Shown: in pieces, positions 1 to 6,700 of the stretch | Position numbering within the stretch: position 1 is the stretch's first letter | Layout: every line of letters starts with the position of its first letter | Source of the DNA: Candidatus Omnitrophota bacterium | Lineage (GTDB): Bacteria > Omnitrophota > Gorgyraeia > Zapsychrales > Fredricksoniimonadaceae | NCBI GenBank assembly: GCA_016206745.1 | Contig: JACQQW010000295.1 | Span: forward strand, 1-8,179 | Direction: 5' to 3' | DNA length: 8,179 nt | Notes under the pieces: generated by a model | The model's database searches: none | What the model saw: the letters and a program-made list of their open reading frames with translations, nothing else | What the model was told of the DNA's origin: nothing | Position numbers and translations under genes: made by a program

Positions 1-1
1 A

Positions 2-307
2 AGGATTAAGCGGATAATAGCGAGAGAGGGATTAATCTTAGCAGGAATTATTATATTGGGACTGTTACTTGTTGATCAAAACTCACCTTATTTTGATTTT
101 ATTTACTCAAAAGGGATTTGGCAATTATCACCTGTCGAAAGACACTACTATGTTGAAACCTTAAATTTTTCTACTACGCAGTTGGTACAAATAATTTTTT
201 GGAGGATAAAGGTATTCGGTTTCTCTTCGATTCTGCTGTCATATGGTTTTATCCGTTTCATCATCTGGGCAATAAGGACATTGAGGGAGAACAAATGTCG
301 AGAGTAG
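2..307 (+). CDS. Small two-helix membrane protein, C-terminal part (5' end outside the window)
   Basis: This frame is open from the left edge to a TAG at 305-307, so the start probably lies upstream; the first in-frame start-like codon (TTG at 56) falls inside a hydrophobic helix and is unlikely to be real. Visible features are a basic stretch (RIKRIIAREG), a first membrane helix (about LILAGIIILGLLLV), a polar and aromatic loop of roughly 45 residues, and a second helix ending in FIIWAIRTLRE. The ending RFIIWAIRTL is one I recall from many short hypothetical membrane proteins in Omnitrophota-like genomes; their function is unknown to me. The gene is AT-rich like the SIR2 gene after it. Its last 13 bases overlap the start of that gene, so the two are probably cotranscribed and may be translationally coupled. 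No catalytic motif is visible and no function is proposed. Confidence 0.6.
   Translation, partial: RIKRIIAREGLILAGIIILGLLLVDQNSPYFDFIYSKGIWQLSPVERHYYVETLNFSTTQLVQIIFWRIKVFGFSSILLSYGFIRFIIWAIRTLRENKCRE
283..290 (+). promoter_or_regulatory. Ribosome binding site for the SIR2 gene
   Basis: GAGGGAGA lies four bases before the ATG at 295 and inside the 3' end of the preceding gene. It supports 295 rather than the longer in-frame extension beginning near 199, because the SIR2 glycine loop starts only a few residues after this ATG. Confidence 0.6.
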
Positions 308-1317
308 TTGTTTTAGGCGCTGGTTCGTCAAAAGATTGTGGCTTGCCGTTAGGTCAGGAGGTTTTTAATGATTTTGAGCATAACGGTGGCCCGGCTTGGT
401 ATCCGTTTATGAATGATGTTTTTTTTCAATTTAGGTCAGGATACCCCACATTTGAAGTGGTTTTGAGTTTAATTGAAAGTTGGATAAAAAATGGACAAAC
501 GATAGGACATTATAACCCATCTGATTTAGAGAATATACGTCGCTCGTTAATTGAGTCATTTCTAGAGATTTTTAATCGCATATGTCCTTGGATATACCTT
601 AAACTAAAAGCGGATCATGATTTAATGCCTGAAGCTGTTGTTATGGATGAAAATCTTCTATGGTACCGGAATTTTTTTAACCAAGTTATACATAAAGACG
701 GAAACACAACCTTTATTTCAATGAATTATGATGTGTTATTGGACGACGTGTTATTTAAAATGGACAAAAAAGATGGGATAAATTTTACATACGGATTCGA
801 CATCTACGATGTAGATAATCAAGATGAAAGGTGCAGAGAAAACGGGGTCTTGCTCTTGAAGCCGCATGGTTCGATCAATCTTGTCCAGTGTCCCAAGTGT
901 AAAAGAATTCTTACATTTAAGAATTGGTCTCCGGGAATACAAACAAGTAGTTATGCCTGCAGATCTTGCGGCGAGGGTTTAAATATTTTAATTCTGCCTC
1001 CGACATTTAATAAAGGTGTTGAAGATGAACCATACGCCTCTATACATAAGAAAGTTTCTGAAGAGATATCAAAAGCAGACGAGATTTTAATAATAGGATA
1101 TTCCTTGCCGGATTACGATCTCAATATTTTACAGGCGTTTATTGAAGGAATGGTAAAGAATAAGAATGGGGCTACATTCAAAGTTGAAATTGTTGATAAT
1201 ATAAACAATGAAAAGGAACAATCAAAAATAAAAGATAAATACGGTTCAATTTTTCGTTGCGCGGTGAATAAAATAATTTGTCATTTCGAAGGTTTTAAGA
1301 AATATGCAGCCGGGTAG
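295..1317 (+). CDS. SIR2-family protein with zinc ribbon (predicted NAD-binding or NAD-cleaving; possible defence gene)
   Basis: A 340-residue standalone SIR2-like protein. In order: the glycine-rich NAD loop GAGSSKDCGLPLG (residues 8-20); an alpha-helical insert (about 50-135); SMNYD at 142-146, matching the family T-x-N-Y-D motif with the likely catalytic Asn144; LKPHGS at 188-193 with the likely catalytic His191; a CxxC...CxxC zinc ribbon (Cys199, Cys202, Cys222, Cys225); LPPTFNK near 234-240; and IIGYSLPDYD at 266-275, the C-terminal Rossmann motif. In related defence proteins (ThsA of Thoeris, DSR proteins) the same Asn and His are needed for NAD+ cleavage; activity here is inferred. There is no fused sensor or STAND domain, so any trigger would be a partner or built in. 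The start at 295 follows a good ribosome binding site and overlaps the upstream membrane-protein gene by 13 bases. The gene is strongly AT-rich compared with the mur genes, which suggests transfer. Its stop codon lies inside a palindrome. Confidence 0.88.
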   Translation: MSRVVVLGAGSSKDCGLPLGQEVFNDFEHNGGPAWYPFMNDVFFQFRSGYPTFEVVLSLIESWIKNGQTIGHYNPSDLENIRRSLIESFLEIFNRICPWIYLKLKADHDLMPEAVVMDENLLWYRNFFNQVIHKDGNTTFISMNYDVLLDDVLFKMDKKDGINFTYGFDIYDVDNQDERCRENGVLLLKPHGSINLVQCPKCKRILTFKNWSPGIQTSSYACRSCGEGLNILILPPTFNKGVEDEPYASIHKKVSEEISKADEILIIGYSLPDYDLNILQAFIEGMVKNKNGATFKVEIVDNINNEKEQSKIKDKYGSIFRCAVNKIICHFEGFKKYAAG

Positions 1318-1341
1318 GGAACGGTCGAGACCGTTCCCTAC
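1314..1341. repeat. REP-like perfect inverted repeat
   Basis: The arm GTAGGGAACGGTC (1314-1326) is followed by GA and then its exact reverse complement GACCGTTCCCTAC (1329-1341). Thirteen perfect pairs around a two-base centre make a very stable cruciform or RNA hairpin. The GTAGGG...CCCTAC ends resemble REP-type extragenic palindromes dispersed in many genomes and linked to IS200-like (RAYT) transposases. The SIR2 stop codon (1315-1317) is part of the left arm. No T-tract follows (CAAAACAAAG), so it is not a canonical intrinsic terminator, although it could attenuate transcription or protect the mRNA 3' end. No second copy was seen in the window, so dispersal in the genome is inferred. Confidence 0.8.
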
Positions 1342-1472
1342 AAAACAAAGGCGCGGTCATTGAGAAGGTTTATAAAGAACTCTCCGACCCGGCGCGCCCG
1401 GTGGCCATTGCCATGGCAAGGATGCAGGACGTGCCGGAGGTGAGGATTATTGAGGGGAGAGATAAGGGATAG
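1341..1472 (+). pseudogene. Orphan C-terminal coding fragment, unidentified
   Basis: The 186 bases between the SIR2 stop and the ATPase start hold a GC-rich open frame that reads KVYKELSDPARP, VAIAMARMQDVPEVRI and IEGRDKG, ending with TAG at 1470-1472. The frame is open from 1299 (TAA at 1296-1298), but its part before 1342 is SIR2 tail and palindrome read in the wrong frame. There is no start codon with a ribosome binding site; the first ATG in frame is at 1413. The residue mix (amphipathic helix, then a short strand) looks like real protein, and its G+C content is far above that of the adjacent SIR2 gene. I read it as the 3' remnant of a gene cut by an insertion or deletion at the palindrome. 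I could not match it to the C-terminus of MurE, MurF or RsmH as I remember them. It could also be chance in a GC-rich spacer. Confidence 0.45.
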
Positions 1473-1480
1473 GATAAAAT
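1450..1480 (+). promoter_or_regulatory. Weak candidate promoter for the OLD-like gene
   Basis: TTGAGG (1450-1455) and TAAAAT (1475-1480; five of six matches to TATAAT) are separated by 19 bases, longer than the preferred 17. It is the best sigma-70-like pair I found in the gap before the ATPase gene. Chance occurrence is quite possible, since it lies over the end of the coding fragment. Confidence 0.22.
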
Positions 1481-1492
1481 GCGGTCTTAATT

Positions 1493-1498
1493 GGGAGG
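1493..1498 (+). promoter_or_regulatory. Ribosome binding site for the OLD-like gene
   Basis: GGGAGG is placed five bases before the ATG at 1504. It fixes the start there rather than at the earlier in-frame TTG at 1450, whose extension (18 residues) merely reads through the end of the upstream fragment and does not resemble the family N-terminus. Confidence 0.7.
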
Positions 1499-1503
1499 AT
1501 GCC

Positions 1504-3234
1504 ATGTTGACTAAACTTATACTGAGAAATTTTAAGCGTTTCGATGAGGCCATCATCGAACTGGGCGAACCGGTGGTCTTGATCGGTCCCAATAATTCCG
1601 GTAAGACCACGGTTTTACAAGCGCTGTCTTTATGGGATATTGGCCTGCGCACCTGGATTGAGAAGCGCGGTTCAGGGGCCGTCCGTACCGGTGTTCCAAT
1701 TAACCGTAAGGACCTGTTCAGTCTTCCGGTGCCCAGCGCTTTGTTTTTATGGAATGAATTACATGTCCGGGAAACCACGCGAACAGGTAGTAAGCAGCGC
1801 ACCGAAAACGTGCGGATTGACATTTTGGTTGAAGGAGTATCGGCAGGACGGTCCTGGGCTTGTGGTCTGGAGTTCGACTATTTTGGTGAGGAGGTTATTT
1901 ATTGCCGGCCTATGCGCATGGGCGATGGTGAAGATGCTCGGCGCATGCCCATACCGGATGAATCCGCGGAAAAACGGATTGCTTATCTGCCGCCCATGTC
2001 GGGCTTGGCGGACCGCGAATTCGTTAAACAAACGGGCGAAATCGGATTTCTTATTGGACAAGGTCAGACTGCCCAGGTGTTGCGTAATGTGTGCTTGAAT
2101 CTTTTTCAACAAAAGGACGGTGAAAAGAAATGGGAAGATCTGGCCAGTCATTTGCAGACGCATTTTGGGATAAAATTACTATTACCAACGCTGGTTTCTG
2201 CCCGCAGCGAGATTACGCTCGCTTATCTCGAAAAGTCAGGCAGGGAGTTTGATCTTTCCTGTGCCGGGCGCGGGTTTCAACAGACGCTTTTATTGCTGGC
2301 ATTCCTTTACGGAAATCATGGTTCCGTGCTTTTGTTGGATGAGCCCGACGCGCATCTGGAAATTCTTCGGCAGCGTGAGATTTTTAATCTTTTGGTTGAA
2401 GTCGCGGCGCGGCAAAAATCACAGATCATCGCGGCGAGCCATTCTGAAGTCGTACTTAACGAAGCCGCGGGACGGGGAAAAGTGGTGGCGTTTGTCGGAA
2501 GCCCGCACATTATTAATGACCGCGGCACGCAGGTATTAAAGGCGCTTACGGACATAGGGTTCGATCAATACTATCAGGCGGAACTGAAAGGATGGGTATT
2601 GTATTTGGAAGGCCCAACGGATTTGGATATTCTCCGTGCGTTCGCTGAAAAACTTCAGCATCCGGTGCTTGAGTATCTGAAGACGCCTTTTTTATTTCCG
2701 GTGGCGACCAATTTGCCACAGAGGGCCCGCAGCCATTTTTATGGCCTGTGTGAGTCTAAATCGAATCTGAAAGGCATAGCTATTTTTGACCGTCTGGAAA
2801 AAGAACTCAACAGCAATGATTCTCTGGTTGAGTTGATGTGGAACAAGCGCGAGATTGAAAATTATTTCTGTACCCGTAAGGTCCTTCTCGCTTACGCGGT
2901 GTCCGATACTGCCGATGATCTGTTCGGCATTGCCCAGCGGGAGCAAAGGATTGCGGCTATGGAAGAATCCATCGCTGATGTCACAAAGGCCTTGCAGACT
3001 CTTGGCAAAGGGAGCCCATGGTCGGATGACATCAAAGTTACGGATGATTTTCTTGATCCATTATTCAAGATTTATTCAGAAAAATTGCGGTCTCCGATTA
3101 TCCTGCGAAAGAACGAGTACTATAAATTGGCAGCTTTCGTGGAAAGGGAGGAATTGAATTCGGATATTGGGGAGAAGCTGGATGCGATCTTGGAAGTGGC
3201 CAAAAAAGCATCTCCTGGTTTTAAAAGTAAGTAA
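1504..3234 (+). CDS. OLD-like AAA/ABC ATPase with TOPRIM-like C-terminal region
   Basis: A 576-residue protein of the overcoming-lysogenization-defect (OLD) type: an SMC/RecF-like ATPase joined to a TOPRIM-like nuclease region. The N-terminus LTKLILRNFKRF leads into Walker A GPNNSGKTT (28-36). A degenerate ABC signature SCAGRG (252-257) precedes Walker B VLLLDEPDAHLE (275-286) and the switch histidine in AASHSE (His313). The TOPRIM-like part starts with YLEGPTDLDIL (Glu369), then GIAIFDRLEKE (Asp429) and REIENYF (449-455). The usual TOPRIM DxD reads D-R-L here, so the metal site is either family-specific or altered. I recall close relatives annotated simply as AAA family ATPase or ATP-dependent endonuclease. 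Gabija GajA is the best-known defence protein with this architecture, but no GajB-like helicase is visible here. G+C content is intermediate between the SIR2 and mur genes. It ends 20 bases before mraY. DNA-cleaving activity and a defence role are inferred. Confidence 0.85.
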   Translation: MLTKLILRNFKRFDEAIIELGEPVVLIGPNNSGKTTVLQALSLWDIGLRTWIEKRGSGAVRTGVPINRKDLFSLPVPSALFLWNELHVRETTRTGSKQRTENVRIDILVEGVSAGRSWACGLEFDYFGEEVIYCRPMRMGDGEDARRMPIPDESAEKRIAYLPPMSGLADREFVKQTGEIGFLIGQGQTAQVLRNVCLNLFQQKDGEKKWEDLASHLQTHFGIKLLLPTLVSARSEITLAYLEKSGREFDLSCAGRGFQQTLLLLAFLYGNHGSVLLLDEPDAHLEILRQREIFNLLVEVAARQKSQIIAASHSEVVLNEAAGRGKVVAFVGSPHIINDRGTQVLKALTDIGFDQYYQAELKGWVLYLEGPTDLDILRAFAEKLQHPVLEYLKTPFLFPVATNLPQRARSHFYGLCESKSNLKGIAIFDRLEKELNSNDSLVELMWNKREIENYFCTRKVLLAYAVSDTADDLFGIAQREQRIAAMEESIADVTKALQTLGKGSPWSDDIKVTDDFLDPLFKIYSEKLRSPIILRKNEYYKLAAFVEREELNSDIGEKLDAILEVAKKASPGFKSK

Positions 3235-3254
3235 TGGAATATTGAGGGAAATTT

Positions 3255-4343
3255 ATGCTTTATTTCTTGTCGAATCACACGGACTGGTTCGCCGGGTTTA
3301 ACATTTTCCGCTATATCACCTTCCGCGCCGGCATGGCGGCGGTGACGGCGTTTTTGTTTTGTGTCATTTTTGGCCCTGTGTTTATCCGCCTTTCCAAACA
3401 ACGGCATATTAAAGAAATCGCCAAACGCGGCGACGCCCCGGCTTTGGACCAATTCCAGAATAAAAAAGAGGGGACACCCACCATGGGAGGGGTGTTTATC
3501 ATCGGCAGCATCCTGGCCTCGGTGCTGTTGTGGGCCAATTTGGGCAACCACTTTATTCTGGTGACTTTTTTTATTTGCCTGTGTTTGTCCATTGTCGGCG
3601 GTGTGGATGATTACATTAAGTTCAAAGGCATCGGCAAGCACCGGGGTTTGAGGCCGCGCATGAAAATGCTGTGGCAGGCGCTCTTAGCGGGGCTGGCGGC
3701 GGTATACGCGTATCTAAACCCCAATATTACGACCAGCCTGGATGTGCCTTTTATTAAGCATTTGGCAATCGATTTGGGCGCATTCTTTGTGCTTTGGGTG
3801 ATCATTGTTATTGTCGGTTCTTCCAATGCCGTCAACCTGACCGACGGGCTCGACGGGCTGGCCATCGGCTGTACCCTCATGGTGGCCTTTACCCTGGGGG
3901 CCTTAAGCTATGTCACCGGCAACACGGCCATGAGCGATTATTTGCTTATTCCCCATGTGCCCGGCACCGGCGAGCTGACTGTTTTCTGCGCCGCCATCGT
4001 GGGGGCGAGTTTGGGGTTTTTATGGTTTAACTGCCATCCGGCCAGCGTGTTCATGGGTGATGTGGGGTCGCTGGCCTTAGGCGGCAGTTTGGGCATCATC
4101 GCGATTTTCATCAAGAAGGAAATATGGCTGGTTGTGTTAGGGGGGGTGTTTGTGATGGAGGCGCTTTCAGTCATTGCGCAAGTATTGTCTTTTAAGATCA
4201 CGGGCAAACGCATTTTCAAAATGTCGCCTTTTCATCATCATTTGCAATTGTCCGGCTGGAATGAAAATAAAATCATCGTGCGGTTTTGGATTGTGGCCAT
4301 TATTTTGGCCATGCTGACGTTGACGACGTTAAAAATTCGTTAG
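3255..4343 (+). CDS. mraY: Phospho-N-acetylmuramoyl-pentapeptide transferase
   Basis: Integral membrane enzyme that moves phospho-MurNAc-pentapeptide from UDP to undecaprenyl phosphate, giving lipid I on the cytoplasmic face. The 362 residues match the usual length (about 360). Diagnostic motifs are FNIFRYITFRA (15-25), KKEGTPTMGG (70-79), the Asp pair in GGVDDYIK (Asp118-Asp119), NAVNLTDGLDG (191-201), the catalytic-loop aspartate in FMGDVGSLALGG (Asp269) and the HHH motif in PFHHHLQ (327-329). About ten hydrophobic segments are visible. The ATG follows GAGGGA with five bases between. It is 20 bases after the OLD-like gene, where murF is expected, and only three bases before murD. Confidence 0.98.
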   Translation: MLYFLSNHTDWFAGFNIFRYITFRAGMAAVTAFLFCVIFGPVFIRLSKQRHIKEIAKRGDAPALDQFQNKKEGTPTMGGVFIIGSILASVLLWANLGNHFILVTFFICLCLSIVGGVDDYIKFKGIGKHRGLRPRMKMLWQALLAGLAAVYAYLNPNITTSLDVPFIKHLAIDLGAFFVLWVIIVIVGSSNAVNLTDGLDGLAIGCTLMVAFTLGALSYVTGNTAMSDYLLIPHVPGTGELTVFCAAIVGASLGFLWFNCHPASVFMGDVGSLALGGSLGIIAIFIKKEIWLVVLGGVFVMEALSVIAQVLSFKITGKRIFKMSPFHHHLQLSGWNENKIIVRFWIVAIILAMLTLTTLKIR

Positions 4344-4346
4344 AGT

Positions 4347-5606
4347 ATGGATTTTAATCTCAAGAATAAAAGAGTCACAGTCATCGGCGCGGCCAGGAGC
4401 GGCATTGCCGTGGCCAATGTGGTCTGCCGTTTAGGCGGGAAGGCGAGGGTGTCTGAATTTAAACCGCGCGCAAATGTTGAAAAAGAGTTGGCTGGTCTTG
4501 AACATCCGGGCCAGGTGGCGGTTGAATGCGGCGGTCACACCGAAGCATTTATAAAAGACAGCGACTATGTGGTTTTAAGCCCCGGGGTGCGCGCCGGCAG
4601 CGCGCCCGCGCGATGGGCCAGGTCGGCCGGCATTGAAGTCATGGGTGAAATTGAATTCGCCTTTCGTCTTTGCCCATGCCCGATCGTGGCCGTGACCGGC
4701 AGCAATGGAAAAACCACCACCGTCACCGTCATCGCGGAAATTTTTAAGAAAGCCGGGCGCCGCGCGGTTTTATGCGGCAATATCGGCAGCCCTTTTTCTA
4801 AACATGTGCTGGATTTAAACCCCGGTGATACCGTGGTCCTGGAAATCAGTTCATTTCAATTGGAATCGACCGTCCGTTTCAAACCGCATGCGGCCCTCTG
4901 GCTTAACTTCAGCCAAAACCATTTGGACCGCCATAAGGATGCGCGGGAATATTTCGACGCCAAGAAGAAAATTTTTGTCAATCAAGACAGCAATGACTGG
5001 GCGGTGCTCAATGCTCAGCAGGATGAATTTAAATTTTTGGCCAAAAAATTAAAAGCGCAGGTGATTTTTTTTAATGATAAGGGAGGGGGGGCTGGCAACC
5101 CCAATTTTCTAGCAGCCATGGCCGCAGCCAAAACCCTGGGGATCAGCGAAGATGTCTGCCGTACAGTCTTTGCCGAATTCAAAGGAGTGGAGCACCGCCA
5201 GGAATTCGTGCGCGCTTTGGATGGCGTGGATTATATCAATGACTCCAAATCCACCACTCCGGAAGCCGGACGATGGGCCCTGACGCATTTAGAAAAACCC
5301 ATGGTCATGATTTGCGGGGGCAGCGATAAACATCTGGATTTCTCGCCGCTGAAAAGTTTGGTAAAGGCCAGGGTCAAGAAAATGATCGTCATTGGCCAGA
5401 CCAGGGAAGCCTTGCGGGCGACTTTTATGGACGTAGTGCCTGTTGAAGTGTGTGGCAATTTGCCGGAAGCCGTTGAAATGGCCCGCCGCTGCGCGCAGGC
5501 CGGAGATTGCGTTGCGCTTTCGCCCATGTGCGCCAGTTACGACATGTTTAGCGACTATGAGCACCGCGGCAGGGTATTTAAGGAAATTGTGCGGGGGTTA
5601 AAATAA
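4347..5606 (+). CDS. murD: UDP-N-acetylmuramoyl-L-alanine--D-glutamate ligase
   Basis: Cytoplasmic ATP-dependent Mur ligase that adds D-glutamate to UDP-MurNAc-L-Ala. The N-terminal Rossmann domain opens with VTVIGAARSGIA (10-21). The central ATPase domain has the P-loop GSNGKTTT (118-125), GNIGSPF (144-150), EISSFQLES (166-174) and NHLDRH (191-196), then YFDAKKK with Lys206 as the likely carbamylated lysine. The C-terminal domain has HRQEF (283-287), INDSKSTTP (297-305), GGSDKHLDF (324-332) and LSPMCASYDMF (391-401). At 419 residues it is shorter than the E. coli enzyme (438). Much of the difference appears to be at residues 240-256, where the usual G-x-H-N region is compressed to GGGAGNPNFL. 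No clear ribosome binding site precedes the ATG, so coupling to mraY three bases upstream is likely. The stop overlaps the ftsW start by one base. Confidence 0.97.
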   Translation: MDFNLKNKRVTVIGAARSGIAVANVVCRLGGKARVSEFKPRANVEKELAGLEHPGQVAVECGGHTEAFIKDSDYVVLSPGVRAGSAPARWARSAGIEVMGEIEFAFRLCPCPIVAVTGSNGKTTTVTVIAEIFKKAGRRAVLCGNIGSPFSKHVLDLNPGDTVVLEISSFQLESTVRFKPHAALWLNFSQNHLDRHKDAREYFDAKKKIFVNQDSNDWAVLNAQQDEFKFLAKKLKAQVIFFNDKGGGAGNPNFLAAMAAAKTLGISEDVCRTVFAEFKGVEHRQEFVRALDGVDYINDSKSTTPEAGRWALTHLEKPMVMICGGSDKHLDFSPLKSLVKARVKKMIVIGQTREALRATFMDVVPVEVCGNLPEAVEMARRCAQAGDCVALSPMCASYDMFSDYEHRGRVFKEIVRGLK

Positions 5607-6700
5607 TGCGTGAACACCGGATCTCATTGACCGTTGTGACCATGGCCTTGATTTGCGTGGGCATCGTGATGATTTACAGCGCCGGCTGCGTCAATGCCAT
5701 GGAAAATTTCAAAGACAGCTTATATTATCTTAAACGCCATCTGTTGTTTTTGGCCCTGGGCTTGGCCGCGTCTGCGGCGGTGATGATGTTTGATTACCGT
5801 CAAATGCAGCCTTTTGCCCGCCGGATCCTTTTAGTCAGCATTGTCCTGCTGGCCCTGGTTTTGATCCCGCATATCGGCAAAGAAAGCTATGGTGCTCGCC
5901 GGTGGTTTAAATTGGGAATGTTTCACTTTCAACCGTCCGAGCTGGCCAAGCTGGCCATAATCATTTATACCGCGGATTTCCTGGCCCGCAAGCAGGACAT
6001 CATCAAGAATTTCTGGCGGGGGTTTGTCCCGCCGGTTTTGCTCATGGGCATTGTCTGCATCTTGACGGTCAAACAGCCGGATTTGGGGACCACGGTTGAG
6101 ACCGCGGTGGTGGTCATGGTCATGCTGCTCGTTGGCGGCGCCCGCCTGCGTCACATGGCCGTCATTGCTTTGGGCGGGCTCATCGCCGTGGTGTATTTAG
6201 TCATCAAAGAGCCATACCGCATGGCGCGCATCGTTGCTTTTTTGGATCCCTGGCAGGACAGCCGGGGCATTGGTTTTCAACTGACTCAGTCCCAAATCGC
6301 ATTGGGATCCGGCGGGTTTTTCGGCGTCGGCCTGGGTCACAGCCAGCAGAAATTGTTTTACCTGCCGGCCGCGCATACGGACTTTATCCTTTCCATCATC
6401 GGCGAGGAATTGGGGCTGGTGGGGACCCTGGCGGTCATTCTTCTGTTTATTATGCTCATTTGGACCGGCACGCGCATCATCCGCCACACCCATGACGCCT
6501 TCGGGTATTTCTTAAGCATCGGCATTGTCATGATGCTGGGCCTGCAGGCCATGGTTAATATCGGCGTTTCCATCGGCGCGTTCCCGACCAAAGGTCTGCC
6601 GCTGCCCTTTATCAGCTACGGCGGCTCCGCCCTGATTTTCCATCTGGCGGCCATTGCTTTACTGCTCAATGTGTCCAAAACGCAGGACTATAAGATATGA
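5606..6700 (+). CDS. ftsW: Septal peptidoglycan glycosyltransferase FtsW (SEDS family)
   Basis: Multispanning SEDS protein that polymerises lipid II at the division septum with its partner class B penicillin-binding protein (FtsI). The 364 residues carry about ten hydrophobic segments and the family motifs: GARRWF (96-101), FQPSELAKLA (108-117), KQPDLGTT (156-163) with Asp159 corresponding to the essential aspartate of RodA/FtsW, FLDPWQDSRGIGFQLTQSQI (212-231), GEELGLVG (266-273) and GLPLPFISYGGSAL (330-343). It has short cytoplasmic ends, making it compact compared with E. coli FtsW (414 residues). RodA shares the fold, but the position between murD and murG identifies it as FtsW. The start overlaps the murD stop (TAATG) and its own stop overlaps murG (ATGA), so translation is probably coupled on both sides. 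Confidence 0.95.
   Translation: MREHRISLTVVTMALICVGIVMIYSAGCVNAMENFKDSLYYLKRHLLFLALGLAASAAVMMFDYRQMQPFARRILLVSIVLLALVLIPHIGKESYGARRWFKLGMFHFQPSELAKLAIIIYTADFLARKQDIIKNFWRGFVPPVLLMGIVCILTVKQPDLGTTVETAVVVMVMLLVGGARLRHMAVIALGGLIAVVYLVIKEPYRMARIVAFLDPWQDSRGIGFQLTQSQIALGSGGFFGVGLGHSQQKLFYLPAAHTDFILSIIGEELGLVGTLAVILLFIMLIWTGTRIIRHTHDAFGYFLSIGIVMMLGLQAMVNIGVSIGAFPTKGLPLPFISYGGSALIFHLAAIALLLNVSKTQDYKI

Noticed and set aside
199..294. N-terminal extension of the SIR2 protein from about 199
   Set aside because: The extension reads through the membrane-protein gene in another frame, and the NAD-binding loop starts directly after the ATG at 295, which has its own ribosome binding site.
1314..1350. Palindrome as an intrinsic terminator for the SIR2 gene
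   Set aside because: The hairpin is strong but is followed by CAAAACAAAG instead of a T-tract, on the + strand; the repeat interpretation fits better.
1408..1419. Twelve-base palindrome TTGCCATGGCAA
   Set aside because: It lies within the coding-like fragment, is short, and has no partner site or neighbouring promoter that would make it an operator; chance is the simpler reading.
1338..1823. Long open frame on the - strand across the gap and the start of the ATPase gene
   Set aside because: It lies opposite the clear Walker A region, has no recognisable domain, and its composition is that of an antisense shadow.
3120..3641. Open frame on the - strand opposite the ATPase end and mraY start
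   Set aside because: It is antisense to two well-supported genes, and its protein is rich in His, Gln and Lys with no recognisable motif.
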